From Muribaculaceae bacterium (lineage in GTDB: Bacteria; Bacteroidota; Bacteroidia; Bacteroidales; Muribaculaceae): a DNA stretch of 64,000 nucleotides. The notes beneath the pieces are model-generated. The model had not been told where the DNA came from. It saw nothing but the letters and a program-made list of their open reading frames with translations, and made no database searches. The position numbers and the translations under genes are program-made. Below are positions 1 through 8,739 of the stretch, in pieces. Numbering within the stretch: position 1 is the stretch's first letter; every line of letters begins with the position of its first letter. The stretch covers positions 12,512 through 76,511 of the forward strand of contig VSPE01000007.1 in assembly GCA_009775225.1 (NCBI GenBank), written 5' to 3'.

Positions 1-41
1 GCATCAGTGTCGATGCCGCTTATGAATATTGCACGTTTCAT
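1..41 (-). CDS. bioD: Dethiobiotin synthetase, N-terminal fragment (cut by window edge)
   Basis: Only the first 13 codons are inside the window; they read MKRAIFISGIDTD. This matches the start of BioD, where an ISGIDT-type stretch leads into the ATP-binding P-loop. BioD closes the ureido ring of dethiobiotin from 7,8-diaminopelargonate, CO2 and ATP. The ATG overlaps the stop of the upstream bioGC gene by four bases (ATGA), so the two are translationally coupled. The pairing of a BioC/BioG protein with BioD supports the call despite the short fragment. Confidence 0.75.
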   Translation of the reverse strand, partial: MKRAIFISGIDTD

Positions 42-1435
42 AATTTTCGGAGAATAAATATCAGAGGCTTGTAGGTGGCCGTATAGCAGCCGTCGAGTCC
101 GGGCTTATAGTGCGAGAGTATCGTGCGCAGGGATGCTCCTTTCGAGACTCCGCGGTCAAGCGAGTTTACTCCCGTGGCTTTCAGATGACGGAACACTTCT
201 ATGGCGCTGTCGAAGCTGAGAGTCCGCGAATAGTCGGTGCTGTATACACACTCCAGTCCTTCGGGTACAATCATGAGCCATTGCTCTGGGCTGAGAAGCG
301 GCAATGCGCGTCCGCCGGCCTGAGTAACTTCGTCGAGGTTGCCCTTGGCAAAGGTGCTTATCACGGCATAGCCGCCGTGGCGAAGCACTCTGCTACATTC
401 CGCAAGGAAACGCGAGGGAGAGTTGAACCACTGCACAGTCGAGGCAGAGGCAATGAGGTCGAAAGACTCTGTCGGCTGATGCGTGATTTCCACTTCCGCA
501 TCGGCGCGGATAAAGGAAGTGGAAGCGGAAGTGAATGGCGCTTCGGCTGCGATGTCCCACATCTCGAGGATGGCTTCGTGGTGTTTGCGCTCGTAGAGTT
601 TACGGCTGAGCAGACCTGTGCCGCTTCCTATTTCGAGGATGCGTGCGCCTGCATGGCCGAGTACTTCTGATACGTCGGGCCGCTCGAGCAGCGTGCCGAT
701 ACGGTTGGCTATGTCGGCCTGCACCGAGGCTGCATCGTGGTAGGTTGAGGCCAGCCCTTTTGAGAAGCGCTCGCCTGTGCGCTGTTTGTCGATGATGTAT
801 CTGTCGATAATCTTCTGAAAGTCCATGAGGTGCGGCTCGTCGACAAAGGTTGCCGGAGTCCCGTTCCATGCGCGTTGCTGGTTTATGGCCGGAAAAATGG
901 CGTCGTCGCGGCCGATGAGTACCATATCCCAGCGCCTTACAGGCTCGCATGGCATCAGAGGGAAGGGATAGAAACTTAGCAGCTCGTCTTTAAGGCCCTC
1001 GATGTCGCGCTCGGGCATCGTCTCGGCAAATGCGTCGAAGCGAGCCTTCGAGCCGGCTACGCGGCGGTAGAACTTATGTAGCGAGCGTTCGGTAAGACCG
1101 TCGAGCGTGCCTGCGAAAGTGCCTTCAGGGATACCTCGGAGCCGGTCGACCGGGTGTAGTGTGCCGTTTATGGCGATGCGTCGTGTTACTTTGTTCTCGA
1201 TAGAGTACGTTGTGACGGCCGACGCGTATACGCCGAGCGACCAGGCTACAACGCATATTTCGGTGTATGGCTTGCAGAAGGACCAGTCGATGCACATCGA
1301 ACGATAATCCCAGACCACCGCGATGTCATAGCCGGGCCTCTTCAGATGTCGGAAAGGTCGGGCGTCCATAGCCCACCCGGCAAATATGATTATCAGGCGG
1401 GTGGAGCCGTTATATGACACTAATTCATGTTTCAT
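38..1435 (-). CDS. bioC: BioG-BioC fusion: pimeloyl-ACP methyl ester esterase plus malonyl-ACP O-methyltransferase
   Basis: The 465-residue protein joins two enzymes of early biotin synthesis. Residues 1 to about 215 are a BioG (DUF452) alpha/beta hydrolase with a GWAMD segment near the start, the nucleophile Ser66 in WSLG and a late His202. Residues about 225 to 465 are a BioC SAM-dependent methyltransferase, with the SAM motif EIGSGTG at 268-274 and an ASTVQWF segment. BioC methylates malonyl-ACP so that fatty-acid synthesis can build a pimeloyl chain, and BioG removes the methyl afterwards. One polypeptide thus opens and closes the detour. It lies 19 bases after the CPBP gene and overlaps bioD by four bases. 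BioG-BioC fusions are known in Bacteroidota. Confidence 0.9.
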   Translation of the reverse strand: MKHELVSYNGSTRLIIIFAGWAMDARPFRHLKRPGYDIAVVWDYRSMCIDWSFCKPYTEICVVAWSLGVYASAVTTYSIENKVTRRIAINGTLHPVDRLRGIPEGTFAGTLDGLTERSLHKFYRRVAGSKARFDAFAETMPERDIEGLKDELLSFYPFPLMPCEPVRRWDMVLIGRDDAIFPAINQQRAWNGTPATFVDEPHLMDFQKIIDRYIIDKQRTGERFSKGLASTYHDAASVQADIANRIGTLLERPDVSEVLGHAGARILEIGSGTGLLSRKLYERKHHEAILEMWDIAAEAPFTSASTSFIRADAEVEITHQPTESFDLIASASTVQWFNSPSRFLAECSRVLRHGGYAVISTFAKGNLDEVTQAGGRALPLLSPEQWLMIVPEGLECVYSTDYSRTLSFDSAIEVFRHLKATGVNSLDRGVSKGASLRTILSHYKPGLDGCYTATYKPLIFILRKL

Positions 1436-1454
1436 GCCGACGCGATAGTGTGTC

Positions 1455-2336
1455 TCAGTCTTTTACATCGGTTTTGGCACGTGTGTTGGCTGCCCAAATC
1501 AGATACAGGGCGAAGGCAGTGGCGGCAGTACTTGCTACAGTGAGCCATACCGGCCATAACGACGGTGGGTTGTCGAGGCTTTCGATGCCTTCGGTACGTA
1601 TCTGGAGCCATGCGGATATCACAAACATCACATTGTTGAGGATGTGTGCGGCGACTGGCACCCACAGACTCCGAGTCCACAGCAACAGATAGCCGAAGTA
1701 GGCGCCGAGGAGTGTGCGGGGCACGAAGCCGAAGAGCTGGAAGTGCATGGCGGAGAAGCAGATGGCGACAATCCATACTGCAAGATGCTTGTTAACACCG
1801 CCGGTTGTGAGCAGGCGCTGGAAACATCCGCGGAACAACAATTCTTCCGAAAGACCTGCCAATACGCCTACAATGAGGATGTTGACGGCAAGGGCTGCCA
1901 CAGAGTCGTTGGCAAGCAGGTTCTTCATGGTGGTGAATGCTGCGTCTTCAAGTGCACGGGCGACATTCTCGAAGGCCGAGAGGCTTGCCGGAAGGGATAT
2001 GTGGTAGTTCCAGTATATCACCGCTTCCTGAAGCGGAACCGAAACGGCGAGCACTGCTGCTACAAGTATAAGAGTAAGCGCCCCGGGCTTCTTCGTGAGG
2101 CAAAGAAGCTCTGCGGGCTTCCTCGTAACCAGAAGGGCTGTCACGATAGCCGGTATTATGAAGGTGAGCACATCCTGGAGCACGGCGCTGATGCGGAGCG
2201 CTCCGGCGATGTTACCGCTTAATGCCCGTCCGAGTACATACGAAACTGCCACGGTGAGCACGTAGCACACCAGAAAGGTGCACAGCAGCAACAGCAGGCG
2301 TTGTCCGAGAGAGAGTACGAGGTCGCTTTTTTTCAT
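1455..2336 (-). CDS. CPBP family intramembrane glutamic protease
   Basis: This 293-residue integral membrane protein has about eight hydrophobic segments. It carries the signature of the CPBP (CAAX protease / bacteriocin processing, Abi) family: EELLFRG with Glu164, Glu165 and Arg169, a His198 in an SAMHF segment, and a C-terminal HILNN around His231. These form the intramembrane active site in the Rce1 family. The substrate cannot be read from the sequence; family members process prenylated proteins or peptides, or act in immunity. Its ATG overlaps the stop of trmN6 by one base (TAATG), so it is part of the vitamin operon. Linkage to biotin genes does not show a function in that pathway. Confidence 0.88.
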   Translation of the reverse strand: MKKSDLVLSLGQRLLLLLCTFLVCYVLTVAVSYVLGRALSGNIAGALRISAVLQDVLTFIIPAIVTALLVTRKPAELLCLTKKPGALTLILVAAVLAVSVPLQEAVIYWNYHISLPASLSAFENVARALEDAAFTTMKNLLANDSVAALAVNILIVGVLAGLSEELLFRGCFQRLLTTGGVNKHLAVWIVAICFSAMHFQLFGFVPRTLLGAYFGYLLLWTRSLWVPVAAHILNNVMFVISAWLQIRTEGIESLDNPPSLWPVWLTVASTAATAFALYLIWAANTRAKTDVKD

Positions 2337-3043
2337 TATAGTTTCAAGTATAGTTCTGATGTTAGAAGTCGGTATTCATCGGAGATTGAACCGTCGGAGT
2401 CGCGCATCGCCAATGTCTCCGAGGTGCATGCTCCGTCGCGGCGTGCAAAGTCCCATAGTATCCTGGTGGGCGGTTTGGCGGGAGAGGTCTTTATAAAAAG
2501 GCATCTGCGCAGTTTTAGTCCGGTCATTTCGGCCTCGAACACGATGTGAGGCTCAAAGTCGGCCGGGCTTACAAGTGCGAGTCTCCCGTCATCGGCGAGC
2601 CACCCGGCAGCCTTGGCGATAAGCGATTTGTAGGAGAGCGACGACTGGTGGCGAGCACCGGCGCGTGAGAGGTCGGCAGAGCGTTCCCCCGTGGTGAAGT
2701 AGGGCGGATTACTGATTATGACGTCGGGCGGAGTCTTCGGACTCCATGCCGCGAAGTCTCCCTCACATACGCTCAGCCTGTCGGCCCATGGCGTGGCAGC
2801 GAAGTTGGCACGGCAGGCCTGTGCCGCATCGTGCTCCAGCTCGAGCGCTGTGATTTTTGCCGATGTCATGTATTGGGCACAGATAAGAGCGAGTACTCCC
2901 GAGCCGGCGCCTACATCGGCCACGGTGCGCGCATCCCGGTACTCGCGAGCAACCCATGCCCCGAGCAGTACGCTGTCGGAGCATATTTTCATGCCGCAGC
3001 CGCTGTCATCCACGTCAAATTGCCGGAATTTGAACACGCCCAT
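2336..3043 (-). CDS. trmN6: tRNA1(Val) A37 N6-methyltransferase (YfiC/TrmN6 family)
   Basis: This 235-residue SAM-dependent methyltransferase has the glycine-rich SAM motif VADVGAGSG at 41-49 and the N6-adenine motif NPPY at 112-115. The N-terminal stretch with DSVLLGAW is typical of TrmN6/YfiC, which methylates A37 of tRNA-Val. I start it at the ATG at 3043 because the family begins directly with the FRQFDV-type strand and the longer open frame would run into the upstream capA-like gene. The gap to that gene is two bases. Confidence is high for the fold and moderate for the exact tRNA substrate. Confidence 0.85.
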   Translation of the reverse strand: MGVFKFRQFDVDDSGCGMKICSDSVLLGAWVAREYRDARTVADVGAGSGVLALICAQYMTSAKITALELEHDAAQACRANFAATPWADRLSVCEGDFAAWSPKTPPDVIISNPPYFTTGERSADLSRAGARHQSSLSYKSLIAKAAGWLADDGRLALVSPADFEPHIVFEAEMTGLKLRRCLFIKTSPAKPPTRILWDFARRDGACTSETLAMRDSDGSISDEYRLLTSELYLKL

Positions 3044-3045
3044 TT

Positions 3046-4116
3046 TTATGGCTGCGCGGCCTCCTTCACGCCGATATTGTGTTTGTCGAAGATAGCCCTG
3101 GCACGCCGTGCAAATTCGGCGGCGCGAGGCTTCCATAGGGTTGATTTCACGCTGTCGGCCTCAAGTACGCGGAAGCCGTCGGCCGGGTGCGTTCCGGGAA
3201 CGGTGAACAGCAGCCGGTAGTCGGCGTCTTTTATCACGGCCTTCTTGTCGTCTCCTCTGAATAGTTTTACGTGCACCATGGAGCCTCCTCGCGTGTCGGC
3301 AGTCTTCATGTTCGATACAAAATTGCCCAGCGAATATACGAGAAGGATGTTGCGCGACGGATTGTAGCGGTTGGGACGCAGCTCCATAGGCTGTATCACA
3401 TGTGGATGCGCTCCTATTATCATATCCACGCCTATGGCTTCAAGAAAGTCGGCGAGATGCCGTTGTGTAGAGTTTGGCAGCAGTCTGTATTCATCACCCC
3501 AGTGTATGCACACGCATATAAGCTCAGCCCCGGCTTTTCTTGCGGCTTCAACATCGCTCTTGATAAGGGTGCGGTCGATATAGTCCACCACCACGCCGTC
3601 GCGAGGCTGAATACCGTTGGTTCCGTAGGTGTAATTGAGAAAGCCTATTTTAAAAGCGTTTACATCCAGTATTCTCGGCAGAGCTTCACTGCGGGCTGTT
3701 AAATCGGAGTAGGTGCCGATGTGCAGAAGCTCTCTGTCGTCGAGAACCGAGAGGGTGGAGCGCAGCCCGCGGTGACCGCGGTCGAGAGTGTGGTTGTTGG
3801 CCGTAAGGAAGAGGTCGAAGCCAGCCGCAGCCAGAGCGTCGACAAACGCGGGTGGCGCGTTGAAGCACGGATAGCCGGTGTGTGGCGGGTCGCCGACGGG
3901 TGTCTCAAGGTTTACAACGGCCAAATCGGCGCCTGCCACAATAGGCATAATGGCATCGAAATAGCCGGTGTAGTCATATTCCTTGCAGGAGCGTGCCGCT
4001 TCGAGCTGAGCCTTGTGCTGCATGGCGTCGCCCACAAATATCAGGTCGGCTTCGTCGTATCCGAAGATGAGCGAAGTTATGGACGTGAACAGAGGGATAA
4101 ACCATGCGCAGAGCAT
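3046..4116 (-). CDS. CapA-family (PGA_cap) metallophosphatase-like protein
   Basis: The 356-residue protein has an N-terminal hydrophobic segment (signal or anchor), then a calcineurin-like fold of the CapA/PGA_cap family. Visible motifs are FVGDAM, AVVNLETPVG, TANNHTLDRG and IGAHPHVIQP, which carry the metal-binding Asp, Asn and His residues. In Bacillus CapA takes part in poly-gamma-glutamate export, but most family members sit outside such operons and are uncharacterised. No capB or capC is nearby, so a capsule role is not supported here. The start is the ATG at 4116, overlapping the folD stop by one base (TGATG); a TTG codon just upstream is the alternative. Confidence 0.8.
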   Translation of the reverse strand: MLCAWFIPLFTSITSLIFGYDEADLIFVGDAMQHKAQLEAARSCKEYDYTGYFDAIMPIVAGADLAVVNLETPVGDPPHTGYPCFNAPPAFVDALAAAGFDLFLTANNHTLDRGHRGLRSTLSVLDDRELLHIGTYSDLTARSEALPRILDVNAFKIGFLNYTYGTNGIQPRDGVVVDYIDRTLIKSDVEAARKAGAELICVCIHWGDEYRLLPNSTQRHLADFLEAIGVDMIIGAHPHVIQPMELRPNRYNPSRNILLVYSLGNFVSNMKTADTRGGSMVHVKLFRGDDKKAVIKDADYRLLFTVPGTHPADGFRVLEADSVKSTLWKPRAAEFARRARAIFDKHNIGVKEAAQP

Positions 4117-5003
4117 CAATCGCGGTTTTTGGCAGCCTGCAATGTGTTAAGCATCAGCGACACAATGGTCATAGGGCCTACGCCGCCGGGCACGGGTGTG
4201 ATTGCGGAGCATTTGGGTGCTACAGTATCGAAGTCGACATCGCCGCAGAGGCGGAAGCCCGATTTGCGCGAGGCATCGGGTACGCGGGTCGTGCCTACAT
4301 CGACTACTACGGCTCCGTCGGCAACCATGTCGGCGGTAACAAAGCCGGGGCGACCGAGGGCTGCCACGAGGATGTCGGCCTGACAGGTGAGCGAGGCAAG
4401 CTCGGGAGTGGCGCTATGGCATACGGTCACGGTAGCGTCGGCCTGCGGCCCTTTCTGCATGAGCATGGCTGCGAGCGGCTTGCCTACAATGTTGCTGCGG
4501 CCTACTATCACAACGCGCTTGCCGGCAGTGACGATGCCGTGGCGGCGCAGAAGCTCCACGATGCCTGCGGGAGTGGCTGAGTGGAAGCAGGGGAGTCCGA
4601 CCGACTGGCGGCCTACATTGACGGGGTGAAAGCCGTCGACGTCCTTTGCCGGGTCGATTGCCTCGATTACGGCCTGCTCGTCGATATGGCGCGGCAGCGG
4701 CAGCTGCACGATGAACCCGTCGACGTCGGCATCCCTGTTTAGCCTGTCGATTTCGGACATGAGAACGGCAGGGTCGAGAGGCTGCTCGGGAGTGCTTTCC
4801 AGGCGGATGAGCGTGGAGGTGAACCCGCACTCTGCGCAGGCTTTCACTTTGTTGGCTACGTATGTCTCGCTGCCTCCGTCATGACCTACAAGAATGGCGG
4901 CAAGGTGTGGCACTTTGAGCCCTTCGGCTTTTCTACGCTCCACCTCCTGCGCAATCTCGGCTTTGATTTGTGCCGCGGTGGCTTTTCCGTCGATAAGTTG
5001 CAT
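4116..5003 (-). CDS. folD: Bifunctional methylene-THF dehydrogenase / methenyl-THF cyclohydrolase
   Basis: The 295-residue protein is full length for FolD. It has the catalytic Tyr48 and Lys52 in YVANKVKAC, the folate-site segment [10 protein letters not shown], the NADP-binding GRSNIVGKP and the C-terminal PGGVGPMT. It interconverts 5,10-methylene-THF and 10-formyl-THF in the cytoplasm and so supplies one-carbon units for purines and formyl-Met-tRNA. It sits 42 bases after ffh in the long operon, and its stop is shared with the start of the capA-like gene. Confidence 0.97.
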   Translation of the reverse strand: MQLIDGKATAAQIKAEIAQEVERRKAEGLKVPHLAAILVGHDGGSETYVANKVKACAECGFTSTLIRLESTPEQPLDPAVLMSEIDRLNRDADVDGFIVQLPLPRHIDEQAVIEAIDPAKDVDGFHPVNVGRQSVGLPCFHSATPAGIVELLRRHGIVTAGKRVVIVGRSNIVGKPLAAMLMQKGPQADATVTVCHSATPELASLTCQADILVAALGRPGFVTADMVADGAVVVDVGTTRVPDASRKSGFRLCGDVDFDTVAPKCSAITPVPGGVGPMTIVSLMLNTLQAAKNRD

Positions 5004-5045
5004 AGTGTGCTGTTCTGGTGTAATCCGTGAATAAAATTAAATAAA

Positions 5046-6398
5046 TCAGCGTCGGCGTTGCATTGCTTTTGCCTGACGCATCTGGCGCATCATGGCGGCG
5101 GGATTGCTGCCCATGTTGCTCACCTGGTGCATTACTTTGCGTATTTGCTCGAACTGCTTGAGAAGGCGGTTCACATCCTGCACTTTTGTACCCGAGCCGG
5201 CGGCTATGCGCTGTATGCGGGTGCCGCGAATTACTTCGGGATGCTCGCGCTCGTAGGGAGTCATGGAGCCGATTATGGCTTCGATGCTCTTGAATGCGTT
5301 GTTGTCGATGTCAACATCCTTGATAGCCTTTCCGACGCCGGGAATCATTGCCGCAAGGTCTTTGATGTTACCCATCTTCTTGATTTGGTTTATCTGCTTG
5401 AGGAAGTCGGTGAACGTAAACTGGTTCTTACGCAGCTTTTTTGCCAGTTCCTCGGCCTCTTTTTCGTCGTATTGGGCCTGTGCTTTTTCGACCAGCGACA
5501 CGATATCGCCCATGCCGAGGATACGGTCGGCCATACGCGAGGGATAGAACACGTCGATGCCGTCGAGGCTTTCGCCTGTACCGACAAATTTGATAGACTT
5601 ATCGACCACGCTGCGGATAGAGAGCGCCGCGCCGCCGCGGGTGTCGCCGTCGAGCTTGGTGAGCACCACGCCGCCGAAATCGAGACGCTCGTTGAAGGTC
5701 TTGGCAGTGTTTACGGCGTCCTGGCCGGTCATGGCATCGACCACGAAGAGTGTTTCGCCGGGATTGATTGCTTTCTTGATAGCCTCGATTTCATCCATCA
5801 TCTGCTCGTCGACAGCGAGTCGGCCGGCGGTATCGACAATCACGAGGTCGTAGCTGTGAGCCTTGGCGTAGTCTACGGCGCGGCGAGCAATGCCGACCGG
5901 GTCTTTAACGCCGTCTTCGGTGTAGACGTCCACCCCAATCGACTCTGCCAGAACTTTGAGCTGGTCGATAGCGGCAGGGCGATATACGTCGCATGCTACA
6001 AGGAGCGGACGCATCGACTTCTCTGCCTTGAGTTTTTTTGCGAGCTTGCCGGTGAAAGTGGTCTTACCCGAACCCTGAAGGCCCGACATGAGTATTATGG
6101 CGGGGCGGCCCGTTATAGTGAGGGGCGAGGCGTCGCCACCCATAAGGCTTGCGAGCTCGTCGTGCACGATTTTAACCATGAGCTCGCCCGGCTTGATAGC
6201 GTTTATAACGTTCTGGCCGAGGGCTTTCTGTTTTACGGTGTCGGTAAATGTCTTGGCGACCTTATAGTTGACGTCGGCGTCGATAAGGGCGCGGCGCACA
6301 TCTTTGAGAGTTTCGGCTACGTTTATCTCGGTAATTCGACCTTGACCTTTAAGAAGCTTGAAACTGCGCTCAAGGCGGTCGCTAAGTTTTTCGAACAT
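5046..6398 (-). CDS. ffh: Signal recognition particle protein
   Basis: This 450-residue SRP54 GTPase has an N-terminal four-helix bundle, a G domain with P-loop GLQGSGKTTF, DTAGR and TKLDGD motifs, and a methionine-rich M domain at the C terminus (QVSNMGSNPAAMMRQMRQAK). With 4.5S RNA and FtsY it delivers membrane proteins to the Sec translocon. It lies six bases after panD, so a housekeeping targeting gene is transcribed with vitamin genes. No SRP RNA gene was seen nearby. Confidence 0.98.
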   Translation of the reverse strand: MFEKLSDRLERSFKLLKGQGRITEINVAETLKDVRRALIDADVNYKVAKTFTDTVKQKALGQNVINAIKPGELMVKIVHDELASLMGGDASPLTITGRPAIILMSGLQGSGKTTFTGKLAKKLKAEKSMRPLLVACDVYRPAAIDQLKVLAESIGVDVYTEDGVKDPVGIARRAVDYAKAHSYDLVIVDTAGRLAVDEQMMDEIEAIKKAINPGETLFVVDAMTGQDAVNTAKTFNERLDFGGVVLTKLDGDTRGGAALSIRSVVDKSIKFVGTGESLDGIDVFYPSRMADRILGMGDIVSLVEKAQAQYDEKEAEELAKKLRKNQFTFTDFLKQINQIKKMGNIKDLAAMIPGVGKAIKDVDIDNNAFKSIEAIIGSMTPYEREHPEVIRGTRIQRIAAGSGTKVQDVNRLLKQFEQIRKVMHQVSNMGSNPAAMMRQMRQAKAMQRRR

Positions 6399-6404
6399 GG
6401 GCTC

Positions 6405-6758
6405 TTATTGTATTAGCTTGTTTGTTGCGGTATCGGGGAAAATAACTTTGGGCTTGAAGGTGCGTGCTTCTTCGGGTGTCATGGAGGCATAGCTCATGAT
6501 GATGACTATGTCACCGGGCTGAACCAATCGTGCAGCAGCGCCGTTGAGGCAGATTGTACCTTCGCCGCGTGCGCCGGGAATTGTGTATGTGTCGAGGCGT
6601 GCGCCGTTATTGTTGTTGACTATGTACACACGCTCTCCCGGCAGTATGCCGGCGGCGTCGAGAAGGTCTTCATCGATAGTGATGCTACCTATATAGTCGA
6701 GGCGTGCCTCCGTTACGGTCACGCGGTGTATCTTTGATTTCAGTACCTGGATATACAT
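6405..6758 (-). CDS. panD: Aspartate 1-decarboxylase (pyruvoyl enzyme)
   Basis: The 117-residue proenzyme has the self-cleavage site Gly24-Ser25 in YIGSITID, where Ser25 becomes the pyruvoyl cofactor. Other family features are [14 protein letters not shown] and the GAAARLV segment. It makes beta-alanine from aspartate, the amine partner used by PanC. It follows panC by 12 bases, an arrangement consistent with joint control of pantothenate synthesis. Its C-terminal tail is family-typical in length. Confidence 0.97.
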   Translation of the reverse strand: MYIQVLKSKIHRVTVTEARLDYIGSITIDEDLLDAAGILPGERVYIVNNNNGARLDTYTIPGARGEGTICLNGAAARLVQPGDIVIIMSYASMTPEEARTFKPKVIFPDTATNKLIQ

Positions 6759-6770
6759 GGTTGTTGAGTG

Positions 6771-7619
6771 TCAGTATCGTATATTGTCGATGAGGCGTAC
6801 GCCACCGCAGTATACGGTGACACATCCGACGGCTCCGTGCTCGCCGGCTTCATCCCAACTGCCGATGGGCTGCATGCTTGCGGCATCTACTATCTGATAA
6901 TATTCTGTCTCGAGGCCGGCTACGCCGTTGATAGCGGCTTCGGTGGCCTTGGCAGTCTCCACAGGGCTCATGCCGTCGGCTTTCAGCCTGAGGCTCTCAA
7001 GAAGTATGCGGCGTATGGCGGGCGCTATGGCGCGGGCTTCGGCCGACAGGCGTACGTTGCGGCTCGACAGAGCCAGACCGTCGCTTTCGCGTACAATGGG
7101 GCAGGGTACAATCTCCAGCTCGAAGCCTTCAAGCGCTACCATGCGGCGTATCACGGCAATCTGTTGGAAGTCTTTCTCTCCAAAATATGCGCGGGTGGGG
7201 CGTGTCATGGCGAAGAGTTTGCTTACTATTTGTGCCACGCCGTTGAAGTGGCCCGGACGCATTGCGCCTTCCATTACTTCGGCAACAGGGCCGAGGTCGA
7301 ATACACGAGTGTCGGGTTCGGGATACACTTCCTCAATCGAAGGCACGAAGGCAAAGTCCACGCCACACTCTTCGAGCATACGGCAGTCGGCTTCCTCTGT
7401 GCGCGGATATGTGCGGAGGTCGTCGGGATTATTGAATTGCGTAGGATTGACAAAGACGCTTACAATCACGATATCGTTCTCGGAGCGGGCACGCTCCACA
7501 AGCGAGCGATGGCCTGCATGGAGCGCACCCATAGTAGGCACGAGTCCTATGCTTTTGCCTTCCTGTCGGGCTGCTTCAACAGCCGCGTCGAGGCTTTTTA
7601 CGCTGCGGATTATTTCCAT
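6771..7619 (-). CDS. panC: Pantothenate synthetase
   Basis: This 282-residue enzyme joins pantoate and beta-alanine using ATP. It has the HIGH-type nucleotide motif PTMGALHAGH at 28-37, the FVNPTQF segment, the GEKDFQQ segment and ALSSRN in place of KMSKS, all standard for PanC. It is the first gene of the run panC-panD-ffh-folD and onward. A strong Bacteroidota-type promoter lies 41 bases upstream. No panB or panE is in the window. Confidence 0.97.
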   Translation of the reverse strand: MEIIRSVKSLDAAVEAARQEGKSIGLVPTMGALHAGHRSLVERARSENDIVIVSVFVNPTQFNNPDDLRTYPRTEEADCRMLEECGVDFAFVPSIEEVYPEPDTRVFDLGPVAEVMEGAMRPGHFNGVAQIVSKLFAMTRPTRAYFGEKDFQQIAVIRRMVALEGFELEIVPCPIVRESDGLALSSRNVRLSAEARAIAPAIRRILLESLRLKADGMSPVETAKATEAAINGVAGLETEYYQIVDAASMQPIGSWDEAGEHGAVGCVTVYCGGVRLIDNIRY

Positions 7620-7660
7620 TTCTGTTTTTGATATGTCTCTTGAATGGTAATATTTGGCTG

Positions 7661-7692
7661 CAAAATTACAAAATTATCATAACACAGCCAAA
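7661..7692 (-). promoter_or_regulatory. Promoter of the panC operon
   Basis: On the minus strand TTTG (7689-7692) is followed after exactly 20 bases by TAATTTTG (7661-7668). This matches the Bacteroidota primary-sigma consensus (TTTG, 19-21 bases, TAnnTTTG). A second TAATTTTG starts ten bases further upstream. Transcription would start near 7657, giving a leader of about 38 bases before panC. It is the only clear promoter I found for the genes from panC to bioD. Confidence 0.75.
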
Positions 7693-7710
7693 GCTTTTTT
7701 GTAAAAGCGC

Positions 7711-8727
7711 TCACCTGATGCCTCGGGCGTCGAGGGCGCGATGATAGCGCGCCGCGTTGATGCGGTGACGGGCATAGTCGGTGGCAAACTCATGATAACC
7801 CGAGAAGTCGGCCTTGGCGCACATATAGAGGTAATTGTGCTTCGGCGCCGAGAGTACGGCATCGAGAGTGGCGGCTTCGACGATGCGTATAGGCCCGGGG
7901 GGGAGTCCTTTGTTGCGGTATGTGTTATACGGCGATTCGGTTTTCAGAAGAGGGCCTGTGATGCGTCGTGCCGCGAAGTTGCCGGAGGCGAATTTCAGAG
8001 TGGGGTCGCTCTGGAGTTCCATGCCTTTTTCGAGGCGGTTTATATACAGGCGTGCCACTTTGGGCTGCTCGTCGCGTTTGTTGGTTTCTTCTTCGACGAT
8101 TGATGCTATAGTGTGCACTTCTTCGGGTGAGAGTCCGAGCGCCTTGGCCTTGGCCTTACGCTCTTCGTTCCAGAATTTAGAGCGATAGCCCGCAAGTGTG
8201 TGTATCACCTTTTCAGGCGAAGTTGTCCAGTAAAACTCGTAGGTGTCGGGCAGGAAAGCGGCTTGATATTGTGCCTTGGTGAAGCCTTGTGCGGGCAATA
8301 CACTGTCGGCAGCGCCCATAAACTCAGTGGAGTCGAACTCCATAAGCGAGGCCGCACGCGAGGCAAGCTCGGATATAAGGCGCATATTGTTGAATGTAAA
8401 TCTGACGGGCGTCTGATTTCCTTTCGCGATATTGCGGGCTACTTTTATTGCCGTCATGCCGGGACGCACCTCATAGGAGCCGTGGGCCAGGCTTGGTTTG
8501 CCTCCCTGCAGTTGCCAGAGTAAGGCGGCCTTCTTGCCGAACGAATTGCCAAGGGCATCGGTGAGTGCCTTCTCTACATCGGAGCCACTTGCGTCGGCAT
8601 GGATTTCTACGCGTGTGGTCTCATATTCGTATTCGGCGAATACTGTATTCTTTACAAGCAGGGCGGCAATGATTGCCAAAGCTGCAAGGATTATAAATAT
8701 GTATAAAATGATGTGTTTCTTTTTCAT
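7711..8727 (-). CDS. mltG: Endolytic murein transglycosylase (YceG-like)
   Basis: The 338-residue protein has one N-terminal membrane helix (about residues 6-25) and a periplasmic YceG domain. The catalytic Glu is Glu212 in SIVEEET, followed by the conserved SPYNTYRNKGLPPGPI segment and a C-terminal GYHEFATDY stretch. MltG cuts nascent glycan strands and sets their length. It follows the AI-2E-type transporter gene by 12 bases and is the last gene of a patB-dapF-transporter-mltG run. Confidence 0.95.
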   Translation of the reverse strand: MKKKHIILYIFIILAALAIIAALLVKNTVFAEYEYETTRVEIHADASGSDVEKALTDALGNSFGKKAALLWQLQGGKPSLAHGSYEVRPGMTAIKVARNIAKGNQTPVRFTFNNMRLISELASRAASLMEFDSTEFMGAADSVLPAQGFTKAQYQAAFLPDTYEFYWTTSPEKVIHTLAGYRSKFWNEERKAKAKALGLSPEEVHTIASIVEEETNKRDEQPKVARLYINRLEKGMELQSDPTLKFASGNFAARRITGPLLKTESPYNTYRNKGLPPGPIRIVEAATLDAVLSAPKHNYLYMCAKADFSGYHEFATDYARHRINAARYHRALDARGIR

Positions 8728-8739
8728 GGTTAATGCAGT

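Noticed and set aside
3046..4116. Poly-gamma-glutamate capsule locus
   Set aside because: Only a CapA-like protein is present; no capB, capC or related synthesis genes are in the window.
5058..6416. Long plus-strand open frame opposite ffh
   Set aside because: It mirrors the ffh gene, whose motifs are complete. Codon bias of GC-rich genes leaves such antisense frames open. The same holds for those opposite panC (6768-7631), the NagB-PIG-L gene (26496-27416), aguB (28251-29096), the M3 peptidase (42827-43747) and the NlpC gene (48160-49269).
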